A stretch of DNA of 18,412 bases from JBOHBN01 sp050698355. Its GTDB lineage: Bacteria; Actinomycetota; Actinomycetes; Streptosporangiales; WHST01. Of the stretch, positions 1 to 9,932 are shown piece after piece. The position numbers were made by a program, and so were the translations under genes. Position 1 is the first letter of the stretch. The number at the start of each line of letters is the position of its first letter. The notes below the pieces were generated by a model that saw nothing but the letters and a program-made list of their open reading frames with translations, did not search any database and was not told the DNA's origin. The stretch covers positions 1 to 18,412 of the forward strand of contig JBOHBN010000011.1 of the NCBI GenBank assembly GCA_050698355.1, in the 5' to 3' direction.

Positions 1-742
1 ACGGCGGGCGAACCAGCCGGAACGGCAGGACGTTGTACACAGCCACGAACGCGCCCATGCCGAACATCGCGACGAGGTACGGGCCGTACAGCACCGGGTC
101 GCTGAGTGCTCGCCGCAACCCGGTGACCACCGCACGCACGGGGCCCGGACCGGCCGTCCGCGGCCGTGGCTGTGGCAGCAACACGGCGAAGGCCACCGTG
201 GCGACCGCCGCCAGGACGCCGACCGCGGCAAGGCCCACACGCCACCCCGCGACGTCACCGAGCACGCCACCGACGATGCGGCCGGACATCCCACCGACGG
301 TGGTGCCGGCAACGTAGATCCCCATGCTGGTGCCGAGCGCGGCGCCCTGCAGCTCGTCGGCGACGTGGGCCATCGCGACCGCAGGTACGCCGGCGAGCGC
401 CATGCCCTGGATCGCGCGCAGGACCAGGAGGGCCGTGAACGACGGCACCACCGCGAGCAGCAAGCCGGCAGCAGTGGCGACACACAGGGCCGCGATCATC
501 ATCGTGCGCCGGCCGACGACCTCGGACAACATGGCCAGCGGGATGCCGGCGACCGCGACGCCGGCGGTCGCGGTGGAGATGACCAGCGTGCTCGCGCCGG
601 GTGAGACATCGAACTCGTCGGCGAGCTGCGGCAGTACCGCTTGCGGCACGTACAGCAACGCGAACGTCGCGATCGTCGCGCCGAGCAGCGCGATTCGCAG
701 GTATGTGATGCGGGTGTGGTCCACGGCCTCCGCATCGCCCAT
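1..742 (-). CDS. MFS transporter, N-terminal part (cut by window edge)
   Basis: This is a major facilitator superfamily permease, probably a drug or metabolite exporter driven by proton exchange. The frame is open from an ATG at 742 down to the window edge, so 247 residues are visible and the C-terminal half is missing. The visible part holds about six or seven hydrophobic helices. Between helices 2 and 3 lies a motif-A-like loop (LSEVVGRRTMM, about residues 72-82), typical of MFS proteins. Helix 4 carries the usual LVLRAIQGMA segment, where the RxxQG pattern is a family mark. The overall pattern recalls the YnfM/AraJ-like branch of 12-helix exporters, which is a family-level guess. It diverges from the M20 peptidase gene across about 105 bp. 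No substrate can be inferred. Confidence 0.85.
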   Translation of the reverse strand, partial: MGDAEAVDHTRITYLRIALLGATIATFALLYVPQAVLPQLADEFDVSPGASTLVISTATAGVAVAGIPLAMLSEVVGRRTMMIAALCVATAAGLLLAVVPSFTALLVLRAIQGMALAGVPAVAMAHVADELQGAALGTSMGIYVAGTTVGGMSGRIVGGVLGDVAGWRVGLAAVGVLAAVATVAFAVLLPQPRPRTAGPGPVRAVVTGLRRALSDPVLYGPYLVAMFGMGAFVAVYNVLPFRLVRPP

Positions 743-834
743 CACCCTGCACGTTAGTGCGGCAGAGGATGTCTGCGCACGCGGCGTGCCCACGTACGCC
801 TACGTCAACTCCAGTTGACGAGCCGGTGGGCCGC

Positions 835-847
835 TAGGGTCGCGGGC
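835..847 (+). promoter_or_regulatory. Candidate -10 box giving a leaderless M20 peptidase transcript
   Basis: TAGGGT at 835-840 fits the TANNNT -10 pattern and is followed by 7 nt and then ATG, so transcription would begin at or next to the start codon. A TTGACG at 815-820 resembles a -35 box, but the 14-nt spacing is short. No Shine-Dalgarno sequence at a good distance is present. Confidence 0.4.
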
Positions 848-2173
848 ATGAGCGACCCAATGCCGGAGGACGTGACCAGCGCGGAGGGGGAGGTCGTCGA
901 CCTTTGCCGCGACCTCATCCGCATCGACACCTCGAACTTCGGTGACGGGTCGGGGCCCGGCGAACGCGCGGCCGCCGAGTACGTGGCCGGGAGGCTGGAC
1001 GACACTGGCCTGCCGTACACGCAGTTCGAGAGCGAGCAGGGACGGGCGAGCATCGTGACCCGGCTGCCCGGCGCCGACCCGTCGTTGCCCGCGTTGCTGG
1101 TGCACGGACACCTGGACGTCGTACCCGCCATCGCCGCCGACTGGCAGGTCGACCCGTTCGCGGCCGAGGTCCGCGACGGCTGCGTCTGGGGACGCGGCGC
1201 GGTCGACATGAAGGACATGGACGCGATGATGCTCGCCGTGCTCCGCGACATGGTGCGTACCGGCCGCAGGCCCCGCCGGGACATCGTGTTCGCGTGGCTC
1301 GCCGACGAGGAGGCCGGCGGCAACAAGGGCGCGAAGTACCTCGCTGCGCACCATCGGGAGCTCCTCGACGGGTGCGACCACGCGATCAGCGAGGTCGGCG
1401 GTTACTCGTTCGAGGTCTCCCCTGAGCAGCGCCTCTACCTCATCGAGACCGCGCAAAAGGGCATCGCGTGGATGCGGCTGGTCGTCGACGGGACGGCCGG
1501 ACACGGGTCGATGACCAACGCAGACAACGCGGTGACCCAGCTCGCGCAGGCTGTCGGCCGGCTGGGCGCGCACGAGTGGCCGTTCGACCTCACCCCGACC
1601 GTACGCACGTTCCTGTCCGAGATCTGCGACGCGTTCGACATCGCGTTCGACGAGTCCGACCCGACGCCGGCACTGGAGCGGCTCGGGCCACTGGTCAAGT
1701 TCGTGGGCGCCACGCTGCAGAACACCACCAACCCAAGCCGGTTCGACGCCGGGTACAAGGTCAACGTCATCCCGGGCCGGGCCACGGCCGAGGTGGACGG
1801 CCGGTTCCTGCCCGGCCGCGAGGAGGACTTCTTCGCGACCGTGGACAAACTCCTCGGCCCGCAGGTACGCCGGGAGATGATCCACCAGGACATCGCCCTG
1901 GAGACCGGGTTCGACGGACAGCTCGTCGACGCGATGACCGCCGCGCTGCGCACCGAGGACCCCTCCGCGCGCACCATCCCGTACTGCCTGTCCGGCGGGA
2001 CGGACAACAAGACGTTCGGACCGCTCGGCATCCGCGGGTTCGGGTTCGTGCCGCTGCGGCTACCCGCCGATCTCGACTTCGCGGCGATGTTCCACGGCGT
2101 CGACGAGCGGGTGCCGATCGAGGCGCTGCACTTCGGCGTACGGGTGCTCGACCGGCTGCTGACGTCCTACTAA
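848..2173 (+). CDS. M20 family zinc metallopeptidase (dipeptidase/deacylase-like)
   Basis: This 441-residue cytoplasmic hydrolase of the M20/M25/M40 family removes acyl or amino-acid groups from small amide substrates using two metal ions. Visible family marks in order are HGHLD (His88 and Asp90 as metal ligand and its partner), GAVDMKD with bridging Asp120, and ADEEAGG with catalytic Glu154 and metal-binding Glu155. The lid (dimerisation) domain follows, with GTAGHGS near residue 220, and the late SGGTDN motif lies near 380. The ATG at 848 is preferred over an in-frame TTG at 815 because a TAGGGT hexamer ends 7 nt before it, as in leaderless actinobacterial transcripts. No signal peptide is seen. 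The 3' end overlaps the convergent sortase gene by 4 nt. The exact substrate is unknown. Confidence 0.93.
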   Translation: MSDPMPEDVTSAEGEVVDLCRDLIRIDTSNFGDGSGPGERAAAEYVAGRLDDTGLPYTQFESEQGRASIVTRLPGADPSLPALLVHGHLDVVPAIAADWQVDPFAAEVRDGCVWGRGAVDMKDMDAMMLAVLRDMVRTGRRPRRDIVFAWLADEEAGGNKGAKYLAAHHRELLDGCDHAISEVGGYSFEVSPEQRLYLIETAQKGIAWMRLVVDGTAGHGSMTNADNAVTQLAQAVGRLGAHEWPFDLTPTVRTFLSEICDAFDIAFDESDPTPALERLGPLVKFVGATLQNTTNPSRFDAGYKVNVIPGRATAEVDGRFLPGREEDFFATVDKLLGPQVRREMIHQDIALETGFDGQLVDAMTAALRTEDPSARTIPYCLSGGTDNKTFGPLGIRGFGFVPLRLPADLDFAAMFHGVDERVPIEALHFGVRVLDRLLTSY

Positions 2174-2868
2174 CGGATCGGATGCGCCGAGGCCAGCGAC
2201 GCGAACACGATCACGTTGGCAGCGTCCGCGGGCACGTCGCAGGTGATCAGCCGGATCCCGGCGTAGTTGATGTCCCGGTACACCTGACGGACCGGGAACC
2301 GCTCCATCGGGTAGCGCCCGACCCGATCCACCCGGAAGACCGCGACGGTCCCGTCCGCGCGCAGAATATCGACGTGATCGCCCTTCGCCAGCTTACTGAG
2401 CTTGGCGAAGACGCCACGGCCGAGCGGGCCCGAGTCGGCGTGACCGAGCAGCACGGAGGGACCGACCTCACCGGGCGTCGGGGAGTACCTGTACCAGCCG
2501 GCTGTACGCACGCGGTTGTCCGGCGGCGTCTCCACCGTGCCGTTCGGCTTCAGCCCCAGCTGCCGCACCCGCGTCCGCACACCGAGCGCCCGGATGCGCA
2601 AGCCGATGGGAACCGCCCGGTCGAGCACCGGCCCGCGCGGCGAGCGCGACTCGGTGGGCGTGGCCTGCGCAGTCTGTGGGCCACGGACCTGTACCGGCAT
2701 CCGCGCGGTCTTTCCCACCTCCGCCGGTTCGCCGGTCGTGCCGAGCACGCCCAACGTCGTGATGCCGGCGACCGAACAGGCGACCGCGCATACGAGCAGG
2801 ATCCGGCCGCGGATCGTACGCGGCCAGGTACGCGCGTGGCGGTCACGGTCGGAGGACGGACGGGTCAT
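2170..2868 (-). CDS. Class F-like sortase lacking the usual catalytic arginine
   Basis: This 232-residue membrane-anchored sortase-fold protein (transpeptidase family that links surface proteins to the cell wall) has a short basic N-terminus, one membrane helix (about residues 23-46), a Pro/Thr-rich linker and the sortase barrel from about residue 85. The barrel begins with PIGLRIRALGVRTRV and contains AGWYRYSPTPGEVGP, both shared with the second sortase at 4116. The catalytic His143 (LLGHAD) and Cys210 (LITC) are present. After the cysteine, however, the chain reads DVPADAANVIVFA, four residues shorter than the sister protein, and Ala216 stands where the conserved Arg of YRDN is expected. 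The gene may encode a specialised or inactive enzyme. The start has AGGAG at 2879-2883. It is convergent with the M20 gene and divergent from the second sortase operon. Confidence 0.9.
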   Translation of the reverse strand: MTRPSSDRDRHARTWPRTIRGRILLVCAVACSVAGITTLGVLGTTGEPAEVGKTARMPVQVRGPQTAQATPTESRSPRGPVLDRAVPIGLRIRALGVRTRVRQLGLKPNGTVETPPDNRVRTAGWYRYSPTPGEVGPSVLLGHADSGPLGRGVFAKLSKLAKGDHVDILRADGTVAVFRVDRVGRYPMERFPVRQVYRDINYAGIRLITCDVPADAANVIVFASLASAHPIR

Positions 2869-2878
2869 TGGACTGGCG

Positions 2879-2913
2879 CTCCTGAATACTACGTATTGCG
2901 ACTATACCGTCAC
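2879..2913 (-). promoter_or_regulatory. Candidate promoter and ribosome site of the arginine-less sortase
   Basis: On the minus strand GTGACG (2913-2908), a 16-nt spacer and TAGTAT (2891-2886) could be -35 and -10 boxes. An alternative -10, TATAGT (2906-2901), fits the consensus better but lacks a clear -35. AGGAG (2883-2879) lies 10 nt before the ATG. The sequence here is locally AT-richer than the surrounding genes. Confidence 0.35.
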
Positions 2914-2999
2914 TTTCCGCAATTCGACAGCACCCACTTCACGGGAGCGCCGTCACCTCGGGCCCCCGGCATCCGGTCGAGACACCACGGGGAGCCGGA

Positions 3000-3034
3000 G
3001 CCGGGGCCGGGGCCCCCCGGCCTCCGGCCCCGGC
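3000..3034. repeat. GC-rich stem-loop in the divergent intergenic region
   Basis: The arms GCCGGGGCCGG (3000-3010) and CCGGCCCCGGC (3024-3034) are perfectly complementary over 11 bp with a 13-nt loop. No T-run follows on either strand, so a classical intrinsic terminator is not supported. It could insulate the two divergent transcripts or be a protein-binding or RNA structure. Confidence 0.6.
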
Positions 3035-3252
3035 GTCAGGGCCCGGAGGAGACAGCGACGAACCACGCCGAACGTCGCCTCCATGGCGATGCGGTGAACC
3101 CATCGTGCGTACTATTCGCATCCAGAAGCTTACGCTGTGTAATACAAGCTCGGGACACGGTACCGATAGTAACGTTGGGTGACAGGTACCGGCGGTATCG
3201 TTACGGAAAGTATGTGCTGTTGATTATGTCCAACTTTGGCGCAGTACCGGTA

Positions 3253-3276
3253 GGAACTAAACGTATTTCGGCCGTT
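3253..3276 (+). promoter_or_regulatory. ECF sigma factor-type promoter candidate for the surface protein-sortase operon
   Basis: GGAAC (3253-3257), a 15-nt spacer and CGTT (3273-3276) match the GGAAC-N15/16-CGTT pattern of SigE-like extracytoplasmic-function promoters in actinobacteria. Transcription would start near 3283, leaving about 90 nt of 5' leader before the ATG at 3376. An envelope-stress sigma factor would suit a cell-surface operon. This is read by eye without scoring against a genome background. Confidence 0.4.
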
Positions 3277-3320
3277 ACTCTTGGTGCTCCTGGTCGTTAC
3301 GCCAAGTGCCTTCCCCGCAT

Positions 3321-3342
3321 GCCCCGAGCGGGGCCCGCCCCG
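3321..3342 (+). other. Two mutually exclusive hairpins in the 5' leader
   Basis: GCCCCG (3321-3326), CGGGGC (3329-3334) and GCCCCG (3337-3342) lie in a row with 2-nt gaps. The middle arm can pair with either neighbour but not both. With a minimum 4-nt loop each hairpin would have about five GC pairs. The element sits between the candidate ECF promoter and the ribosome site, about 20 nt before AGGAG. Confidence 0.4.
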
Positions 3343-3375
3343 GCCCCCTGCACGACCCCGTAGGAGAGCACTGCC

Positions 3376-4119
3376 ATGCGCGCACCGGTTCGACGCGCCT
3401 GCGCGGCGATCACCGCGTCGCTGGGCTTCGTCCTCGTCACGGCGGCGTACGCCCCGACCGCCGTCGCGGCGACGTCCTCGCGAACGCCGACGTCGTCGTC
3501 GACCGAATCGTCCTCGACTGAGCCGTCCTCGGCGCAGCCGACCACCTCCAGCTCGTCGCCGAGCTCGAGCAGCTCCCCGTCACCGTCGGAGAGCGACTCG
3601 GAGTCGACGCCGCCGCCAACCGATTCGTCCTCGCCCACCGAGACGCATCCGAGCACGAGCGACTCGAGCAGCACCCACTCGGGTGGCACGCACTCGAGCT
3701 CAGGGCACACCGCGCATTCTCACTTCATCGTGCACACCCCACCACCGACGGCTCCGTCGAACCCGCCGTCGGGCACACGGTCGGGTAACACCGGTAGCAC
3801 GGTGGCGCCACACACGCCTCCCACACAGCCCTCGCACACCGGCGACCAGAGCGCACCCGCCTCGACCTCGTCCGCGTCGAGCGCCCCACACTCCAAGGCC
3901 GAGGCGACGACTGGTAACACGCAGGTTCCGTCACCGGGGGCTTCCACCACCGCGACGCCCGGGTCCACACCCACCGGCGGTGTCGCCGCCGGGTACGGGA
4001 CCACGGCTCGCGGCCCGAGCGGCCCGCTGGTCGGATTCGGCGTGGCGCTCCTGTTCGCGGGTGCCACCATCCTCATCTGCCGCCTGCGCTCGGCCCGGGA
4101 GCGCCGCAGCGACTGGTGA
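3376..4119 (+). CDS. Ser/Thr/Pro-rich secreted, C-terminally anchored surface protein
   Basis: I do not recognise a family for this 247-residue protein. It has a signal peptide (basic MRAPVRRACAA, hydrophobic core, likely cleavage near AVA-AT, residue 32). A long low-complexity stalk follows, very rich in Ser, Thr and Pro, with some His (about residues 33-205). A Gly-rich stretch leads to a hydrophobic segment (about 216-234) and a basic tail (RLRSARERRSDW). Signal peptide, stalk, membrane segment and positive tail are the layout of sortase substrates, but no LPxTG or LAxTG motif is visible before the membrane segment, which is preceded by TTARGPSGP. It has AGGAG at 3362-3366. Its stop overlaps the following sortase start (GTGA). 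It is probably the partner of that sortase, perhaps a glycosylated wall stalk; this is inference from context. Confidence 0.8.
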   Translation: MRAPVRRACAAITASLGFVLVTAAYAPTAVAATSSRTPTSSSTESSSTEPSSAQPTTSSSSPSSSSSPSPSESDSESTPPPTDSSSPTETHPSTSDSSSTHSGGTHSSSGHTAHSHFIVHTPPPTAPSNPPSGTRSGNTGSTVAPHTPPTQPSHTGDQSAPASTSSASSAPHSKAEATTGNTQVPSPGASTTATPGSTPTGGVAAGYGTTARGPSGPLVGFGVALLFAGATILICRLRSARERRSDW

Positions 4120-4769
4120 GATCCCCAAGGGCCCCCAGGCCGGCCGGGCGCGTGTCGTTGGCCCTGGCCGTGGTACTGCTGCTCGCGGGCAGCGCGCTGC
4201 TCACCGCGGCGGGCTACCAGGCGTACAGCACCGAACCGCCGCCCACCGCGGCGACGCTGGGGGACCCGTATCGCGGTATGGGCTCGGCTCTCGGCACCGA
4301 CGATGGTGATGCGCCGGGACTCGACCGGTCGCAGCCGGTGCGCCTTCGCATTCCGAAGATCGGCGTACGGACGCGCCTTGTCACGCTCGGCGAGGACGCC
4401 CACGGCGAGCCGCAGCTACCGCCAACCGGCGACGTCGCAGGCTGGTACCGCAGGTCGCCGACGCCCGGCCAGGTCGGCGCCGCCGTGATCGCCGGCCATG
4501 TCGACTGGACGGACGGACCCGCGGTCTTCTACCGGCTCGGTGACCTGCGGCCGGGAAACAAGGTGCTGGTGAAGCGCCGCGACGGCCGTACCGCGGTGTT
4601 CACCGTGCACGCCACCGGCCAGTACGCCAAGAACGACCTGCCCACCAAGCTCATCTACGGCAAGACCGGCGAGCCGCAGCTACGTCTCATCACCTGCGGC
4701 GGGCCGTTCTCCGGGGAGCACTACCGCGACAACGTGGTGGTGTTCGCGCACCTCACCGCCGTGCGCTGA
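4116..4769 (+). CDS. Class F sortase (intact His-Cys-Arg triad)
   Basis: This 217-residue sortase cleaves a sorting signal and joins the protein to the cell wall outside the membrane. It has a basic N-terminus, one membrane helix (about residues 13-35), a short linker, and a barrel starting at PVRLRIPKIGVRTRL (about 74). The triad is complete: His128 in AGHVDW, Cys194 in LITCGG and Arg204 in HYRDNVVVF. CGG after the cysteine favours class F over class E. It starts with GTG at 4116 inside the stop of the preceding surface-protein gene (GTGA), with only a weak ribosome site, so translation is likely coupled. It shares long motifs with the sortase at 2170-2868, suggesting an old duplication. The nearby stalk protein is the obvious candidate substrate. 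Confidence 0.93.
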   Translation: MRSPRAPRPAGRVSLALAVVLLLAGSALLTAAGYQAYSTEPPPTAATLGDPYRGMGSALGTDDGDAPGLDRSQPVRLRIPKIGVRTRLVTLGEDAHGEPQLPPTGDVAGWYRRSPTPGQVGAAVIAGHVDWTDGPAVFYRLGDLRPGNKVLVKRRDGRTAVFTVHATGQYAKNDLPTKLIYGKTGEPQLRLITCGGPFSGEHYRDNVVVFAHLTAVR

Positions 4770-4853
4770 GGGTGTCCTGCGGTGAGCTCCATGCGTTCAC
4801 ACGCCCCCGGCTGGGTAGTGGTCGTCGGAGCACGTCTTGGAGAGGAGCGAGGA

Positions 4854-5834
4854 ATGGATCTTCGCAGGTTGGGGAGCGACGGCCCCCGGGTCTCCGAGAT
4901 CGGCCTTGGCTGCATGGGCATGTCGTTCGCCTACTCCGGTGCCGATGACGAACGGTCGATCGAGACGATCCGGCATGCGCTCGACGCCGGCGTACGCCTG
5001 TTCGACACCGCCGACGTCTACGGGCCGGAGACCAACGAGCGGCTGGTCGGACGCGCGCTCGGCGACCGCCGCGACCAGGTGGTCCTTGCCACGAAGTTCG
5101 GCAACGCGTACGCCGATCCCGACCGCGCGGTAGATGGGCGCCCCGAGTACGTACGCCGCGCCTGCGACGCGTCGCTCTCGCGGCTGGGCACCGACCACAT
5201 CGACCTGTACTACCAGCATCGCGTGGACCCGCAGGTGCCGATCGAGGAGACCATCGGCGCGATGGCCGAGCTCGTCGCAGCGGGCAAGGTGAGCTACCTG
5301 GGAATGTCCGAGGCGGCACCGGCCACAATCCGCCGCGCACATGCCACCCACCCGATCACGGCGCTGCAGACCGAGTACTCGCTGTGGAGCCGCGACCCCG
5401 AGGAGGAGATCCTGGCCACGACGCGGGAGCTCGGAATCGGCTTCGTTGCCTACAGCCCGCTGGGACGCGGGTTCCTGACCGGGTCGATCACGTCCCCGGA
5501 CGACCTCGCATCCGATGACTGGCGCCGCGACAACCCCCGCTTCCAGGGCGAGAACTTCACGCGCAACCTCGAGCTGGTGCAGCGGGTCCGCGACATGGCC
5601 GCGGACCGGGGAGCGACCGCCGGGCAGCTCGCCCTGGCCTGGGTGCTCGCGCGGGGTGACGACGTGGTGGCGATTCCCGGAACGACTCGCCCCGAGCGGG
5701 TCGACGAGAACGTCGCGGCCGCCGATCTCACCCTGACCGACCAGGACCTTCGTCGACTCGACGAGATCGCGCCGTTCGGTGCAGCGGCGGGGCAGCGCTA
5801 CGCGCCCGTGGGCATGGCCACCCTCAACCGGTAG
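4854..5834 (+). CDS. Aldo/keto reductase
   Basis: This 326-residue cytoplasmic NADPH-dependent oxidoreductase with a (beta/alpha)8 barrel reduces aldehydes or ketones. The catalytic tetrad is visible: Asp51 and Tyr56 in FDTADVYGPETNE, Lys81 in LATKFG and His122 in YYQHRVDP. The GCMGMS segment near residue 20 and the late IPGTTRPERVDEN coenzyme-binding motif (about residue 275) match the AKR13/YajO-type branch. The ATG at 4854 is chosen over an upstream in-frame GTG at 4782 because AGGAG sits at 4843-4847 and the shorter form begins MDLRRLGSDGPRVSEIGLG, the normal family N-terminus. It stands alone between the sortase operon and the kinase-like gene. The physiological substrate cannot be told from sequence. 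Confidence 0.94.
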   Translation: MDLRRLGSDGPRVSEIGLGCMGMSFAYSGADDERSIETIRHALDAGVRLFDTADVYGPETNERLVGRALGDRRDQVVLATKFGNAYADPDRAVDGRPEYVRRACDASLSRLGTDHIDLYYQHRVDPQVPIEETIGAMAELVAAGKVSYLGMSEAAPATIRRAHATHPITALQTEYSLWSRDPEEEILATTRELGIGFVAYSPLGRGFLTGSITSPDDLASDDWRRDNPRFQGENFTRNLELVQRVRDMAADRGATAGQLALAWVLARGDDVVAIPGTTRPERVDENVAAADLTLTDQDLRRLDEIAPFGAAAGQRYAPVGMATLNR

Positions 5835-5875
5835 GCCACCGCGCGGCATCGCACCGCTCGTCCCACGAAATCGGT

Positions 5876-5904
5876 TTGCCTGTCCAAGATCCCGTGCCGA
5901 TACT
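5876..5904 (+). promoter_or_regulatory. Candidate promoter of the kinase-like gene, leaderless
   Basis: TTGCCT (5876-5881), a 17-nt spacer and GATACT (5899-5904) resemble vegetative -35 and -10 boxes. The -10 box ends 6 nt before GTG 5911, placing the transcript start at or beside the codon. Confidence 0.4.
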
Positions 5905-5910
5905 CGCGAC

Positions 5911-6819
5911 GTGGCAATGCACCTGAACCAGCTGACAATTCACCTCGAGACCGTACGTGAACTCGTGAATGCACAGTTCCGCCAGTGGAACGGCCTGCCG
6001 ATCAAGGAGTTCCGCTCGCAGGGGACGGTCAACGCGCTGTTCCGCATCGGCGAGCGGCTTGCCGCCCGGTTCCCCCTGGAAGCGGGCGAGGTCGAGACGA
6101 CACGGCGATGGCTCGAATCCGAGACGCAGGCAGCGCGCGAACTGATGGATCGGACGCCCTTTCGCACCCCTGAGCCGATAGCGATCGGCGAGCCCGGCGA
6201 GGGGTACCCACTTCCGTGGTCTGTCCAAACCTGGCTGCCCGGCGCTGTCGCCACCGATGACGACCCGAGCGGCTCCGTGGCGTTCGCCCACGACCTGGCC
6301 GACTTCATCCGCGGAGTGCGTGCCATCGACACGCGCGGCCGGGTCTTCAACGGCAACGGTCGCGGCGGCGACCTACGGGAGCACGACACGTGGATGGAGA
6401 CGTGTTTCGAGCACAGTGTGCGACTCATGGACGTGCCGCGGCTTCGGCGACTATGGGGTGCCCTACGGGAGCTGCCGCGCAACGGTTCTGGTGATGTGAT
6501 GACCCACGGCGATCTGATCCCGGGCAACGTGCTCGTCGCCGAGGGCCGACTCACCGGGGTGATCGACGTCGGCGGCCTGGGACCGGCCGACCCCGCTTTG
6601 GATCTCGTGTGCGCATGGCACCTGCTCGACGACGGGCCACGGCAGGCCCTTCGCGACGACCTCGGCTGCGGCGACCTGGAATGGGAACGCGGAAAGGCCT
6701 GGTCCTTCGAACAGGCGATGGGGGCGGTCTGGTACTACACCGAGAGCAACCCGGCCATGAGCGCGATGGGCCGATCCACGTTGCAGCGGATCATGGCGGA
6801 CGACGCGGTCATGTCGTAG
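5911..6819 (+). CDS. Aminoglycoside phosphotransferase-family kinase-like protein
   Basis: This protein of about 302 residues has the APH/choline-kinase fold, whose members move phosphate from a nucleotide to small molecules. The Brenner motif HGDLIPGNVL carries catalytic Asp201 (His199, Asn206), and the metal-binding Asp219 lies in GVIDVGGLGPADPALDL. The N-lobe strand that often holds a lysine reads RLAARFPL, with Arg in its place, as in many actinobacterial members. The GTG at 5911 is preferred because GATACT lies 6 nt before it; ATG at 5917 is two codons downstream and also possible. No clear ribosome site exists for either. A resistance role should not be assumed, since most genomic members of this family have unknown substrates. 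Confidence 0.88.
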   Translation: MAMHLNQLTIHLETVRELVNAQFRQWNGLPIKEFRSQGTVNALFRIGERLAARFPLEAGEVETTRRWLESETQAARELMDRTPFRTPEPIAIGEPGEGYPLPWSVQTWLPGAVATDDDPSGSVAFAHDLADFIRGVRAIDTRGRVFNGNGRGGDLREHDTWMETCFEHSVRLMDVPRLRRLWGALRELPRNGSGDVMTHGDLIPGNVLVAEGRLTGVIDVGGLGPADPALDLVCAWHLLDDGPRQALRDDLGCGDLEWERGKAWSFEQAMGAVWYYTESNPAMSAMGRSTLQRIMADDAVMS

Positions 6820-6842
6820 GGGCTGCGCGACGCCCGTGGCGT

Positions 6843-6891
6843 GATCGTGGGAGGGCTACCCGTTGCGGCAACGGGTAGCCCTCCCACGATC
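6843..6891. terminator. Long perfect palindrome, bidirectional terminator between convergent genes
   Basis: Two 24-nt arms (6843-6866 and 6868-6891) are perfect reverse complements around a single central base. Each arm begins or ends with GATCGTGGGAGGGCTACCCG or its complement. The element lies 23 nt after the kinase-like gene stop and 30 nt after the nrdJ stop on the other strand, the right place to end both transcripts. No long T-run follows in either direction, as is common for actinobacterial terminators. Confidence 0.8.
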
Positions 6892-6921
6892 TTGGCTGTG
6901 CCGATTACCAAGTGCCGTACG

Positions 6922-9798
<2,877 letters not shown>

Positions 9799-9911
9799 GC
9801 GATCGTCCTCCTCGTGCGTTCCCCCCGGACTCCCCCGGCGGATTGGCCGCCAATGGTCCGGCCATCGTTTGATGTGACCCTTACTGGCGTTGCAACCCCG
9901 AGCTCTCAACT

Positions 9912-9932
9912 GCACGCGCCGACGGCGCGCAC
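9912..9932 (-). other. Small GC hairpin between nrdR and nrdJ
   Basis: CGCGCC and GGCGCG arms around a GTC loop (within 9912-9932) form a six-pair stem 10 nt after the nrdR stop. No T-run follows. It may be an attenuator or RNA-stability element that sets the nrdJ to nrdR ratio, but this is weakly supported. Confidence 0.35.

Larger units (their letters stand above)
2869..3375. other. Gene-free divergent regulatory region between the two sortase loci
   Basis: These roughly 500 bp contain no convincing gene. The segment 3110-3300 is clearly AT-richer than the rest of the window and has three copies of a GTACCG motif (around 3160, 3186 and 3244) plus a GTAACG/CGTTAC inverted pair (3169-3174 and 3199-3204). 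These could be operator sites. A strong GC hairpin (3000-3034), an ECF-type promoter candidate (3253-3276) and overlapping GC hairpins (3321-3342) are listed separately. The low GC content may also mark horizontally acquired DNA. Confidence 0.6.

Noticed and set aside
1468..3363. Long plus-strand open frame overlapping the M20 peptidase and the first sortase
   Set aside because: It is out of frame with the peptidase, is Arg/Pro-rich low-complexity protein, and crosses two genes and an intergenic region.
3376..4119. LPxTG or LAxTG sorting signal in the stalk protein
   Set aside because: Searching the last 60 residues by eye finds no such motif; GTTAR and GPSGP do not fit.
3281..4309. Arg-rich plus-strand frame overlapping the stalk protein
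   Set aside because: It is a frame shadow of the Ser/Thr/Pro-rich gene; repeated CGN codons come from the out-of-frame reading of TCG and CCG.
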